From contig JAJYJS010000001.1 of the NCBI GenBank assembly GCA_021789215.1, forward strand, positions 185,001 through 249,000: 64,000 nt of DNA, read 5' to 3'. The notes below the pieces were generated by a model, which saw only the letters and a program-made list of their open reading frames with translations, had not been told where the DNA came from and ran no database searches. The position numbers were made by a program, and so were the translations under genes. This stretch comes from Nitrospirota bacterium (GTDB taxonomy: Bacteria > Nitrospirota > Thermodesulfovibrionia > Thermodesulfovibrionales > JdFR-88). Below are positions 20,001 through 26,402 of the stretch, in pieces (position 1 is the stretch's first letter; every line of letters begins with the position of its first letter).

Positions 20001-20462
20001 TTGGCAGCGGCGCTGTTTCTGCTCTTTTTGGCAAAAGTTGCGCACGGGGCGGCGGATGACATCCTGGGCCTCTGGAAAGACGCCAAACGGGATGCAATCG
20101 TCAGGATATACAAGTGCGGGGACAGGAAAGGCAGCAATAATTACTGCGGCAGCATCGCGTGGGTGAAGGACGGCCCGCCAACAGACATAAAAAACCCCGA
20201 CCCCGCGCTGAGGGGCCGCCCTATACAGGGGCTTGAGATATTGAAAGGCTTTTCCTATGAAGGTAAGGACGAGTGGGCCGGAGGAACGCTTTACGACCCG
20301 AAGACGGGCAGCACCTACAAGGGCCATATGAGACTTGCCTCCCCGGACAGGCTCAGGCTGAAGGGATATGTGCTCCTGCCACTGTTCGGCAGGACGACCA
20401 CGTGGACCAGGGCCAGGGGAATGCCGCCGGGGCCCGGCGGCAACGGAGGGAAAAAGAAATGA
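20001..20462 (+). CDS. DUF2147 exported protein
   Basis: The mature part matches DUF2147: ADDILGLWKDAKRDAIVRIYKCGDR...YCGSIAWVKDG...GLEILKGFSYEGKDEWAGGTLYDPKTGSTYKGHMRLAS. The start is unclear. No ATG or GTG exists between the preceding TGA and the hydrophobic signal; TTG at 20001 leaves a signal without a charged N-terminus. An in-frame AUC at 19971 sits 8 nt after GGGAGG and would yield an ordinary signal with an Arg. The function of the family is unknown. It overlaps the cupredoxin gene by 4 bp (ATGA). Confidence 0.8.
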   Translation: MAAALFLLFLAKVAHGAADDILGLWKDAKRDAIVRIYKCGDRKGSNNYCGSIAWVKDGPPTDIKNPDPALRGRPIQGLEILKGFSYEGKDEWAGGTLYDPKTGSTYKGHMRLASPDRLRLKGYVLLPLFGRTTTWTRARGMPPGPGGNGGKKK

Positions 20463-20869
20463 GGGAAAAGGCAGGAAAGCACTCATGGAAAAGGAAGGCC
20501 GCATATCTCGTTTTACTGCTGGCCGCCGCCTGCGCCGGGTTGCAGAGGCCGGTTCCGGTTGGCCCCGGCATCGGCGAAAAGACGATAGACATGACGGCAA
20601 GCAGTTACAGGTTCACCCCGAACAACATAAAGGCGCAGCTTGGGGACACTCTCATACTTAAAGTGAAAAACACGGCCCATATAGAACATAACATCACGGT
20701 CCACGACCCGGAGAACTACGAGGTCCTGAGCGTTTATCTGCCTCCGGGGCAGACGCGGGAAGTGAAGATAAAGCTGGACCATACAGGCAGGTATTATTTC
20801 TTCTGCCGGATAGCTTTTCATGAAATGCTCGGCATGTTCGGCCAGATAACCGTTACTGCGGCCCGGTAA
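20459..20869 (+). CDS. Blue-copper (cupredoxin-like) lipoprotein
   Basis: A 136-residue protein with an N-terminal signal and lipobox (LLAAAC, Cys25). The cupredoxin domain has type 1 copper ligands in order: H77 in HIEHNITVH, C116, H121 and M126 in FFCRIAFHEMLGMF, the classical C-x4-H-x4-M spacing. A role in electron transfer or copper handling at the membrane is likely. Its ATG overlaps the DUF2147 stop, so the two genes are coupled; a hairpin terminator follows. Confidence 0.85.
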   Translation: MREKAGKHSWKRKAAYLVLLLAAACAGLQRPVPVGPGIGEKTIDMTASSYRFTPNNIKAQLGDTLILKVKNTAHIEHNITVHDPENYEVLSVYLPPGQTREVKIKLDHTGRYYFFCRIAFHEMLGMFGQITVTAAR

Positions 20870-20887
20870 AAAAAATCGTCAATAACC

Positions 20888-20938
20888 AAAAGGGGGCCGT
20901 GCGGCTGGAGGCCCCATCCCGCGGCCCTTTTATTGATC
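20888..20938 (+). terminator. Terminator after the cupredoxin gene
   Basis: AAAAGGGGGCCGTGCGG pairs with CCGCGGCCCTTTT across a loop, followed by ATTG. It is an imperfect but strong GC stem with a T run. Confidence 0.7.
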
Positions 20939-20947
20939 TTCCTGTCG

Positions 20948-20990
20948 ATGACGGCATGGGATGTTCAGACTATTGTGAGGACATTAATAT
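20948..20990. repeat. 43-bp conserved intergenic repeat, copy 2
   Basis: Near-identical to 18791-18833. The last bases (TTAATA, 20984-20989) act as a plausible -35 element for the radical SAM operon. Confidence 0.7.
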
Positions 20991-21012
20991 ATCCCCCTGC
21001 CTTTGATATAAT
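20984..21012 (+). promoter_or_regulatory. Sigma-70-like promoter directly upstream of the radical SAM gene
   Basis: TTAATA and TATAAT separated by 17 bp. TATAAT ends 6 bp before the ATG at 21019 and there is no ribosome-binding sequence, so the transcript would be leaderless or nearly so. Confidence 0.55.
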
Positions 21013-21018
21013 CTGGCC

Positions 21019-22473
21019 ATGCGGGTGCTCATGATAAGCGCCAACCGTAACAGCCTGCCTGAGCCCGTCATGCCCGCCGGGGCCTGCATGGTGGCAGAGG
21101 CGGCAAGGGACGCGGGCCACGAGGTGAAATTCCTGGATTTCATGTTCCTCAAATGGGAGAAAGCCCTTGGACGGACGCGCTCCCTCCTCAGGGGCTGGCG
21201 CCCGGACGTAACCGGGATTTCCGCAAGGAACATAGACGGGAACAATCTTGGCGGGCCGGTCTTCTTTGCGCGGGAGCTGCCTCCGCTTGTGCGCGCCATA
21301 AGGGAGCAAGGCCATACGCTGATTGTGCTTGGCGGGGCCGCGGTGAGTGTGATGCCGGAGGAGCTTCTGCGTGCCTCCGGCGCGGACTGCGCCGTCCTCT
21401 CCGGCGGCACGCGGGTATTCCCGAAACTGCTTGAAAGGGTCAGCAGGGGCGCGGGAGCGCGGGAAACGGCAGGGACGGCATGGCTTTCGGAGGGAGACTT
21501 TAAAAAAAACGCCGGCGCCGCCGACGAAACGGAAGAGCTTGAAGATAAAAAAATCCCCGTGCCGGACTACGCGCACTGGCTCGACACCCGCAGGTACACG
21601 GCCCATTTCGCGGCCGCGGGGCTCCAGACGAAGCTGGGGTGCCGGTTCGACTGCATCTACTGCACGTATAAAAAGATAGAGGGCGGTGGATACCGCCTGC
21701 ACAGCGCGGAGGCCGCCGCCCACGCCGTGGAGAGGCTCTGGGCCGCGGGCTTCAGGGACGTGGAATTCGTTGACAATGTCTTCAACTGCCCCTGCGAGCA
21801 CGCGATGGGAATCTGCGAGGCGCTCGTGCACCTGAAGGAACGCGGCGTCAGGCCCGGGTATCACACGATAGAGCTTAACCCTTTGTTCGTCACGGACGAG
21901 CTTGTCTCACTGATGGAGCGGGCGGGGTTTGCCGGGGCGGGCATTACCGCCGAGAGCGCCTCGGATGCCGTCCTGCACGGCCTCCAAAAGGGTTTTTGCG
22001 CGGAGCACGTCTACCGGGCGGCCGGTATCGTGGGCAGGCACAGGCTCCCGTGCTTCTGGATATTCCTCCTGGGCGGGCCGGGAGAAACCAGAAACACAGT
22101 GGAAGAGACGCTCCGCTTCGCCGCGCAGCGGATAAGGCCCTCAGACCCCGTTTTCTTTAACACGGGGCTCCGCATCTATCCGGGGACGGAGCTTGAGCGG
22201 ACAGCCCGCCGGGAGGGGCTCTTGTCGCTGCCAGCGGAAGGGATGCTTGAGCCCGTCTTCTACGTCTCGCCGGAGGTGGACCCCTGCTGGATTATGGCGC
22301 GGGTGGGCCGCGAGATGGGAAAAAACCATTTGAACTTCATTGACCAGGGCTCGCTCGGCTTCCGTTTTCTGCCGCTTATACACCGCATGTTCAGTCTGGC
22401 CGGGACGAGGCCTCCGCTCTGGAGGTTCACGCGCACAATCCGCAGGGTATTGAGGCCGTTCGGGATAAGATGA
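21019..22473 (+). CDS. B12-binding-domain radical SAM protein
   Basis: A 484-residue enzyme. The N-terminal 150 residues look like a cobalamin-binding Rossmann domain (MRVLMISANRNSLPEPVMPAGACMVAEAARDAGHEV...) but lack a clear DxHxxG base-off motif. The radical SAM core carries C208-x3-C212-x2-C215 (GCRFDCIYC) for the 4Fe-4S cluster, then EFVDNVFNC and LLGGPGETRNTVEETLRFA. Substrate unknown. The stop overlaps the start of the type III polyketide synthase (ATGA), so the pair probably acts in one pathway: methylation or rearrangement of a polyketide or its starter. Confidence 0.85.
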   Translation: MRVLMISANRNSLPEPVMPAGACMVAEAARDAGHEVKFLDFMFLKWEKALGRTRSLLRGWRPDVTGISARNIDGNNLGGPVFFARELPPLVRAIREQGHTLIVLGGAAVSVMPEELLRASGADCAVLSGGTRVFPKLLERVSRGAGARETAGTAWLSEGDFKKNAGAADETEELEDKKIPVPDYAHWLDTRRYTAHFAAAGLQTKLGCRFDCIYCTYKKIEGGGYRLHSAEAAAHAVERLWAAGFRDVEFVDNVFNCPCEHAMGICEALVHLKERGVRPGYHTIELNPLFVTDELVSLMERAGFAGAGITAESASDAVLHGLQKGFCAEHVYRAAGIVGRHRLPCFWIFLLGGPGETRNTVEETLRFAAQRIRPSDPVFFNTGLRIYPGTELERTARREGLLSLPAEGMLEPVFYVSPEVDPCWIMARVGREMGKNHLNFIDQGSLGFRFLPLIHRMFSLAGTRPPLWRFTRTIRRVLRPFGIR

Positions 22474-23519
22474 GCGGCAAAAAGGCATATATAAAATCCT
22501 TTGCGGCCGCCTCCCCGTCTTTTTGCGTAAGCCAGAAGGAGGCCGGGGAGTTTTTGATGGAGCGCTATGCGGGCAGGCTCAGCACGCGGGGTGCCAGGAT
22601 ATTGAAGGTGCTCTTTGCCCACCCTTCGATAAAGCGGAGGGCGTTCGCGCTGGACCGCCCCGATGAGCTGGTCGAGGAGGACGCTGACAGGCGCATCGCC
22701 CGCTTTACGAGGGAAAGCATAAAGCTCTCCGCGCAGGCGCTCCGGGCGGCGCTCGAAGGGGCGGGTATTTCCCCCTATGAGCTGAGGGGGATAATAGTGA
22801 ACACCTGCACCGGCTACATCTGCCCCGGCGTCTCTACATATCTGATAGAGCGGCTTGGGCTCAGGCGGGACATAAAGGCATTCGATCTGGTCGGGGCCGG
22901 ATGCGGCGGGGCGATGCCCAACCTGGAGATGGCAGGGCTCCTGGCCCGGAACGGCCCCGTGGCCAGCATATCGGTTGAGATATGCACGGCGACCTTCCAG
23001 ATGGCCGATGAGCTTACGCTCCTGTTGTCGAACACGCTTTTTGCGGACGGTGCGGCGGCGGCAATCGTGGCGGAGGACGCGGGCGGGTTAGAGATTATGG
23101 GCTCCGCCGCATACTTCGCGCCGGAGCAGAGGGAGTCCATAAGATACGTGCACAGGGGCGGACAGCTCTTCAACCAGCTCCATGACGACCTGCCGGAGCT
23201 TGTAAAAGACGCCTCGGCAAAGGTTGCCTGCGGCCTGCTCACCCGCATGGGCCTTGACAAGCAGGATATAAAGCACTGGGCCGTTCACGCGGGCGGGGAG
23301 AAGATAATAAACGCGGTGCGGGAGGGGGTTGGGCTTTCCCCGGAGCAGGCCGCCCCCGCCAGACGGGTGCTTGAGGGCTACGGCAATATGTCCTCACCCA
23401 CGGTCTGGTTTGTGCTGCGGGAGATTATGGAGCGGGGGATAGGCAGCGGGGAGTTTTGCATGCTCCTGTCATTTGGCGCGGGGCTCTCCGCGCACGCCTG
23501 CCTGTTAAGGAAGACCTGA
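22470..23519 (+). CDS. Type III polyketide synthase (chalcone/stilbene synthase family)
   Basis: A 349-residue thiolase-fold enzyme with the complete catalytic triad of type III PKS: Cys145 in VGAGCGGAMPNLEMA, His273 in WAVHAGGEKI and Asn306 in GYGNMSSPTVWFVL. These enzymes extend acyl-CoA starters with malonyl-CoA to make pyrones, resorcinols or phloroglucinols. Chain length and product cannot be read from the sequence. FabH is the main alternative, but the GNMSSPTV motif favours PKS III. It overlaps the upstream radical SAM gene by 4 bp and a convergent small gene by 15 bp. Confidence 0.88.
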   Translation: MSGKKAYIKSFAAASPSFCVSQKEAGEFLMERYAGRLSTRGARILKVLFAHPSIKRRAFALDRPDELVEEDADRRIARFTRESIKLSAQALRAALEGAGISPYELRGIIVNTCTGYICPGVSTYLIERLGLRRDIKAFDLVGAGCGGAMPNLEMAGLLARNGPVASISVEICTATFQMADELTLLLSNTLFADGAAAAIVAEDAGGLEIMGSAAYFAPEQRESIRYVHRGGQLFNQLHDDLPELVKDASAKVACGLLTRMGLDKQDIKHWAVHAGGEKIINAVREGVGLSPEQAAPARRVLEGYGNMSSPTVWFVLREIMERGIGSGEFCMLLSFGAGLSAHACLLRKT

Positions 23520-23801
23520 GAGAACTCCAGCCCCCTCAAGGTCCGCCATGGGGTATGCAAGCGCCTCCAGCGAGGGGCCGGACTGTACCGGTGCTGGAGA
23601 CGCTTGCGGGGAGTCTGTTTGGAGGAGGCTGGCCGCCCCGGTCTGCTGCAAGCTGGCCTGCGGCGAGACTTGAGCATCAGAAATGGAGCTGGTGCCAAGA
23701 ACGCTTCGGGCTGGGGAGGGGTCCGTCTGTAAGTTCGTACCATAAGGGCAGCCGGAAAGGCCGCTTATGTTTGATGGGCTCAATCCCGTGATGCCTGTCA
23801 T
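23505..23801 (-). CDS. Small low-complexity protein under c-di-GMP riboswitch control
   Basis: ATG at 23801 lies 8 nt after GGAGG on the minus strand. The 98-residue product is rich in Ser, Gly, Pro, Gln and Leu (SPSNISGLSG; SVLGTSSISDAQVSPQASLQQTGAASLLQTDSP) with no membrane segment or recognised domain. Support comes from the clean ribosome-binding site and from a complete promoter, c-di-GMP-I riboswitch and terminator aligned upstream. The last 15 bp overlap the end of the type III PKS gene on the other strand. Function unknown; motility or surface attachment is a guess from the riboswitch. Confidence 0.6.
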   Translation of the reverse strand: MTGITGLSPSNISGLSGCPYGTNLQTDPSPARSVLGTSSISDAQVSPQASLQQTGAASLLQTDSPQASPAPVQSGPSLEALAYPMADLEGAGVLSGLP

Positions 23802-23856
23802 CCCGCCAACCTCCACTTATATTATCGGCACTTTGCGCCCGAATCTTTAACCCAAT

Positions 23857-23888
23857 AAAAAAAGCCCGTCTTGCGATGGGCTTTTTTT
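23857..23888 (-). terminator. Intrinsic terminator, expression platform of riboswitch copy 1
   Basis: AGCCC/GGGCT hairpin with A7 and T7 tracts on its two sides. On the minus strand it follows the aptamer by about 10 nt and precedes the small gene at 23801. It would also work on the plus strand for the PKS transcript. Confidence 0.8.
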
Positions 23889-23897
23889 CTATTTTTT

Positions 23898-23987
23898 CTG
23901 TCACCCCAGCAACCCCTCTTTCCAAAAGGAAAGGTGGCTTTGCGTCATACAGTCTCCCGTATTTTGCCTTTTTATGGGGTGGCAGTC
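23898..23987 (-). promoter_or_regulatory. c-di-GMP-I (GEMM-I) riboswitch, copy 1
   Basis: Read on the minus strand: P1 arm CTGCCACCCC, GGCAAAATACGG, a GAGA tetraloop, CTGTAT, the highly conserved GACGCAAAGCCACC, a P3 hairpin TTTCC-TTTT-GGAAA, then GAGGGGTTGC and the closing arm GGGGTGACAG. All core positions of the class are present. A terminator and a small gene follow. Sensing of c-di-GMP is inferred from the match. Confidence 0.9.
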
Positions 23988-24004
23988 CCTTTTTCCTTGT
24001 CTTC

Positions 24005-24032
24005 AGGTTACCACAGATAAAACCCCTGTCAA
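24005..24032 (-). promoter_or_regulatory. Promoter of riboswitch copy 1
   Basis: On the minus strand a perfect TTGACA (24027-24032) and TAACCT (24005-24010) are spaced by 16 bp, just upstream of the aptamer. Confidence 0.7.
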
Positions 24033-24033
24033 G

Positions 24034-24090
24034 GGGGAGTGACTACCCCTTGAAGGGGGTGACTACCCCCTGGGGGGCATGACTATGCCC
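24034..24090. promoter_or_regulatory. Three palindromic sites at exact 20-bp spacing (possible operators)
   Basis: TGACTA cores at 24040, 24060 and 24080 are each flanked by complementary arms: GGGAG/CCCCT, GGGGG/CCCCC and GGGCA/TGCCC. Arm sequences change together while the core stays fixed. A related palindrome, GGGCA-TGAATA-TGCCC, lies upstream of the second riboswitch promoter. The array sits just upstream of the -35 box and within the 3' flank of the FKBP gene; it may bind a regulator or form RNA hairpins. Confidence 0.5.
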
Positions 24091-24105
24091 TTGTGATTAC
24101 CCTTA

Positions 24106-24636
24106 TTATTTTATCCCCACGACCTCGACATCGAAGTTCAGCGTCTTCCCGGCAAGCGGGGGGTTGAAGTCCAGCACAATGGTGTCCTTCTTCACCGAGA
24201 CGACCCTTACGGGTATGTGGTGGCCGTCCGGGGTGGACGCCGAAAGCATCATTCCGGGGGCCGGTTTGATGTTCGGGGGCAGTTTGCTCTTGGGTATCTC
24301 CTGTATGGCCTTGGGGTTTACCTTCCCGTAGCCTTCCTCGGGGCTGACCTTGAAGGACTTTTTCTCCCCGAGCTTCATGCCCATTACGGCCTTCTCGAAA
24401 CCCGGTATCATCTCGTGGCTGCCCGCCTTGAACTCAAGCGGCGGCTTGCCCTTGGAGCTGTCAACGACCTTGCCGTCCACCTTCAACGTGTAATTCACCT
24501 TTACAGTCTTGCCAGCGGTAACCACGGGCACGCTCTTCCCGGCGGCCCCGGCCAATGGCGGCGCGGCGAACGCGGCCAGCAGAAAAAGTATTGAAAACAG
24601 AAGCGGGACCCTGATTGCTTTTTTGCTTTTTCTCAT
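24106..24636 (-). CDS. Exported FKBP-type peptidyl-prolyl isomerase (SlyD-like)
   Basis: A 176-residue protein with signal peptide (LLFSILFLLAAFAAPPLAGA) and an FKBP domain with inserted flap: VNYTLKVDGKVVDSSKGKPPLEFKAGSHEMIPGFEKAVMGMKLGEKKSF..., GYGKVNPKAIQEIPKSKLP, then NPPLAGKTLNFDVEVVGI. The metal-binding His-rich tail of SlyD is absent. It would catalyse proline isomerisation during folding in the periplasm. Monocistronic; the transcript runs on toward the riboswitch region. Confidence 0.92.
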   Translation of the reverse strand: MRKSKKAIRVPLLFSILFLLAAFAAPPLAGAAGKSVPVVTAGKTVKVNYTLKVDGKVVDSSKGKPPLEFKAGSHEMIPGFEKAVMGMKLGEKKSFKVSPEEGYGKVNPKAIQEIPKSKLPPNIKPAPGMMLSASTPDGHHIPVRVVSVKKDTIVLDFNPPLAGKTLNFDVEVVGIK

Positions 24637-24926
24637 GGGCGAAATTGCCCCCTTTCGGTTTTTTTTTGAAGCGCCAGGAGGCGGTCTGTGCGGGAGGGTC
24701 TTCCTCGCGGGCTTCCATTTTAAACATTATCATACGCGCGGGACTCGTGGCAAGTGCGGGGGAGGTATGGATTAAAGGTTTTAGAGTATAATACTGGTGT
24801 TTCAGGCTGGGAAGGTGAGGGGCCTTTTAGAGGAGGTGGATGGGCATAAACCTTTGACTGGTTAGTCACCTGGCTTTGAGGAAGGATTACATCCATTCGG
24901 ACAACCTCAACTTGAGAAAGGAAGAG

Positions 24927-26036
24927 ATGAAAAGTCTAAAAGCAGTCCTGATATTGTTTTTTGCCGTGGTAACAGGCGTTGTGGTCGCCTCCTTCGCGGG
25001 CTGCGGCGGCAGCGGGAGCAGTTCATCAACCGGCAGCACTACCCAGAGCTATTTCGGCACGGCGAGCCCCGGCGACGCCTGGCAATGGAGCATAACAAAG
25101 GATTCCAGCGGCAACGGCACGTTTACGGCGGCCAATCAGACAATGGGCGTCACATATAATGGCACGGTATCGACGCTCCCAAACAAATTCCTGAAACTGA
25201 CCTTTACCAGTTCGACCGACGCAAATGTGGTCGGCAAGTCCGCTTACGCCATCGAGTTCCCTGGCACGGCGCTGATTGTAAAACCCGCAATGGCAAACGC
25301 CAGCGCGGTCGTTGCTTCGGGGCTCGGCAAATGCCCCGGCGCATCCGCGAAGTATAACTGGGTGAAAATCCCCGGCAGCCTCTGGAATGCCGATAGCGAC
25401 GAAGCCTTCGGGGTAGCCAATTCAATAGTGAGCGGAAACGGCTTCACCTTCGATGTGATGTCCAATTTCCTTAACGGGACGATGATGGGCGGCATGCAGA
25501 CAATATCCGGGTACACATGTTCGGGCGGCAGGATAACAACATCTTCCATGCCCAAGGTGATGATGCCCGGTCCGGGGCCTTCCATGTCGCTGGCGGTGAC
25601 GCCTTCGGGGGTGTTCGTGGGCGACAACGGCCATAGCGGCGGGCTGGTAGGCATGAGCGTGCCGGGCGCCGCCATTGGCAACGCTCCCCTGCTGGCAAAG
25701 GGCCTGGAATTCAGGGGCGTCCTCTTCAAGAACCAGAGCCCTGGAGACAAGACCGAGCCCGTGTGGGCGCGCACCTATGGAAACGGCATGATCAACGGCG
25801 GCGGATACATCAATTTTGAAAACAACGTCGAAGACATGGTCAATGGCGTTACCCTGTCTCTTAACAATGACACGGCAACACCCGGCATGTTCAGCGGGAT
25901 ACTGCACGACAAAGGTTCAAATACTTCCTATCCCTTCACACTGATGATAAACAAGATAAACGGGAAATACATGATCTTCGGGATCTCGAAAGACAATTCG
26001 AACGGGCCGTATAATTTCCTGGTGATCCAGCAGTAG
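24927..26036 (+). CDS. Secreted lipoprotein of unknown function
   Basis: ATG at 24927 is preceded by GAAAGGAAG and gives a lipoprotein signal (MKSLKAVLILFFAVVTGVVVASFAGC, acylated Cys followed by GGSGSSSS). The mature part of about 345 residues is rich in Gly, Asn, Ser and Met and ends in a beta-rich region (KYMIFGISKDNSNGPYNFLVIQQ). No known domain. It ends with a strong terminator. A TATAAT at 24790-24795 may be its promoter. The terminator and a riboswitch on the other strand mean antisense transcription is possible. Confidence 0.7.
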   Translation: MKSLKAVLILFFAVVTGVVVASFAGCGGSGSSSSTGSTTQSYFGTASPGDAWQWSITKDSSGNGTFTAANQTMGVTYNGTVSTLPNKFLKLTFTSSTDANVVGKSAYAIEFPGTALIVKPAMANASAVVASGLGKCPGASAKYNWVKIPGSLWNADSDEAFGVANSIVSGNGFTFDVMSNFLNGTMMGGMQTISGYTCSGGRITTSSMPKVMMPGPGPSMSLAVTPSGVFVGDNGHSGGLVGMSVPGAAIGNAPLLAKGLEFRGVLFKNQSPGDKTEPVWARTYGNGMINGGGYINFENNVEDMVNGVTLSLNNDTATPGMFSGILHDKGSNTSYPFTLMINKINGKYMIFGISKDNSNGPYNFLVIQQ

Positions 26037-26058
26037 GAGAAAGAAAAACCGCCAAAAC

Positions 26059-26095
26059 AGAAGGCCCGTCCGCTGCGGACGGGCCTTCTCTATTT
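26059..26095. terminator. Bidirectional terminator, shared by the lipoprotein gene and riboswitch copy 2
   Basis: The perfect hairpin AGAAGGCCCGTCCGC-TGCGGACGGGCCTTCT is followed by CTATTTTAG on the plus strand and by GTTTTGG on the minus strand. Confidence 0.85.
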
Positions 26096-26098
26096 TAG

Positions 26099-26193
26099 CT
26101 GCCACTCCAGCAACCCCTCTTTCCGGGATCTCTCCCGAAAAGGTAGCTTTGCGTCGTACGGTCTCCCGTACTTTGCCCTTTATGGGGTGGCAG
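26099..26193 (-). promoter_or_regulatory. c-di-GMP-I (GEMM-I) riboswitch, copy 2 (no gene downstream on its strand)
   Basis: On the minus strand: CTGCCACCCC, GGGCAAAGTACGG, GAGA tetraloop, CCGTACGACGCAAAGC, P3 hairpin with CGGGA...TCCCG, GAGGGGTTGC and the closing arm GGAGTGGCAG. P2 and P3 differ from copy 1 by compensated changes, which supports a maintained fold. Downstream on the minus strand is only the terminator and then the antisense of the lipoprotein gene. Confidence 0.87.
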
Positions 26194-26212
26194 TCCCTTT
26201 TTCCTTAGCCTC

Positions 26213-26262
26213 AGATTATCACAGTAAAAACGGTTGTCAAGAGGGGGGGCATGAATATGCCC
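26213..26262 (-). promoter_or_regulatory. Promoter of riboswitch copy 2 with upstream palindrome
   Basis: TTGACA (26235-26240) and TAATCT (26213-26218) are separated by 16 bp on the minus strand. Immediately upstream is GGGCA-TGAATA-TGCCC (26247-26262), similar to the operator-like units at 24034-24090. Confidence 0.65.
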
Positions 26263-26298
26263 TTTTATTTCATGCAGAGCCGCTGCCTGCGCCTTTTA

Positions 26299-26334
26299 CT
26301 CTCTAGCCCTGTGGGAGAGGGCCGGGGTGAGGGA
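26299..26334. repeat. REP-like repeat, copy 4 (partial)
   Basis: CTCTAGCCCTGTGGGAGAGGGCCGGGGTGAGGGAG; the left arm is degraded. Lies between riboswitch copy 2 and the PurH-like gene. Confidence 0.6.
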
Positions 26335-26402
26335 GAATTTTTTTTCTCCGGGAATGTATAATCTTTCACATCCCGAATTCATGACATAGGAGGTATTCCC
26401 AG

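Noticed and set aside
19560..20462. Selenocysteine read-through joining DUF2267 and DUF2147
   Set aside because: The TGA is followed by a signal peptide, not by a continuing fold, and no SECIS-like hairpin is evident. Two separate proteins are more likely.
24780..24926. Third GEMM-like riboswitch upstream of the lipoprotein gene
   Set aside because: The leader has a TATAAT and some pairing but lacks the conserved GACGCAAAGCC or GGCGGAAA segments of the class.
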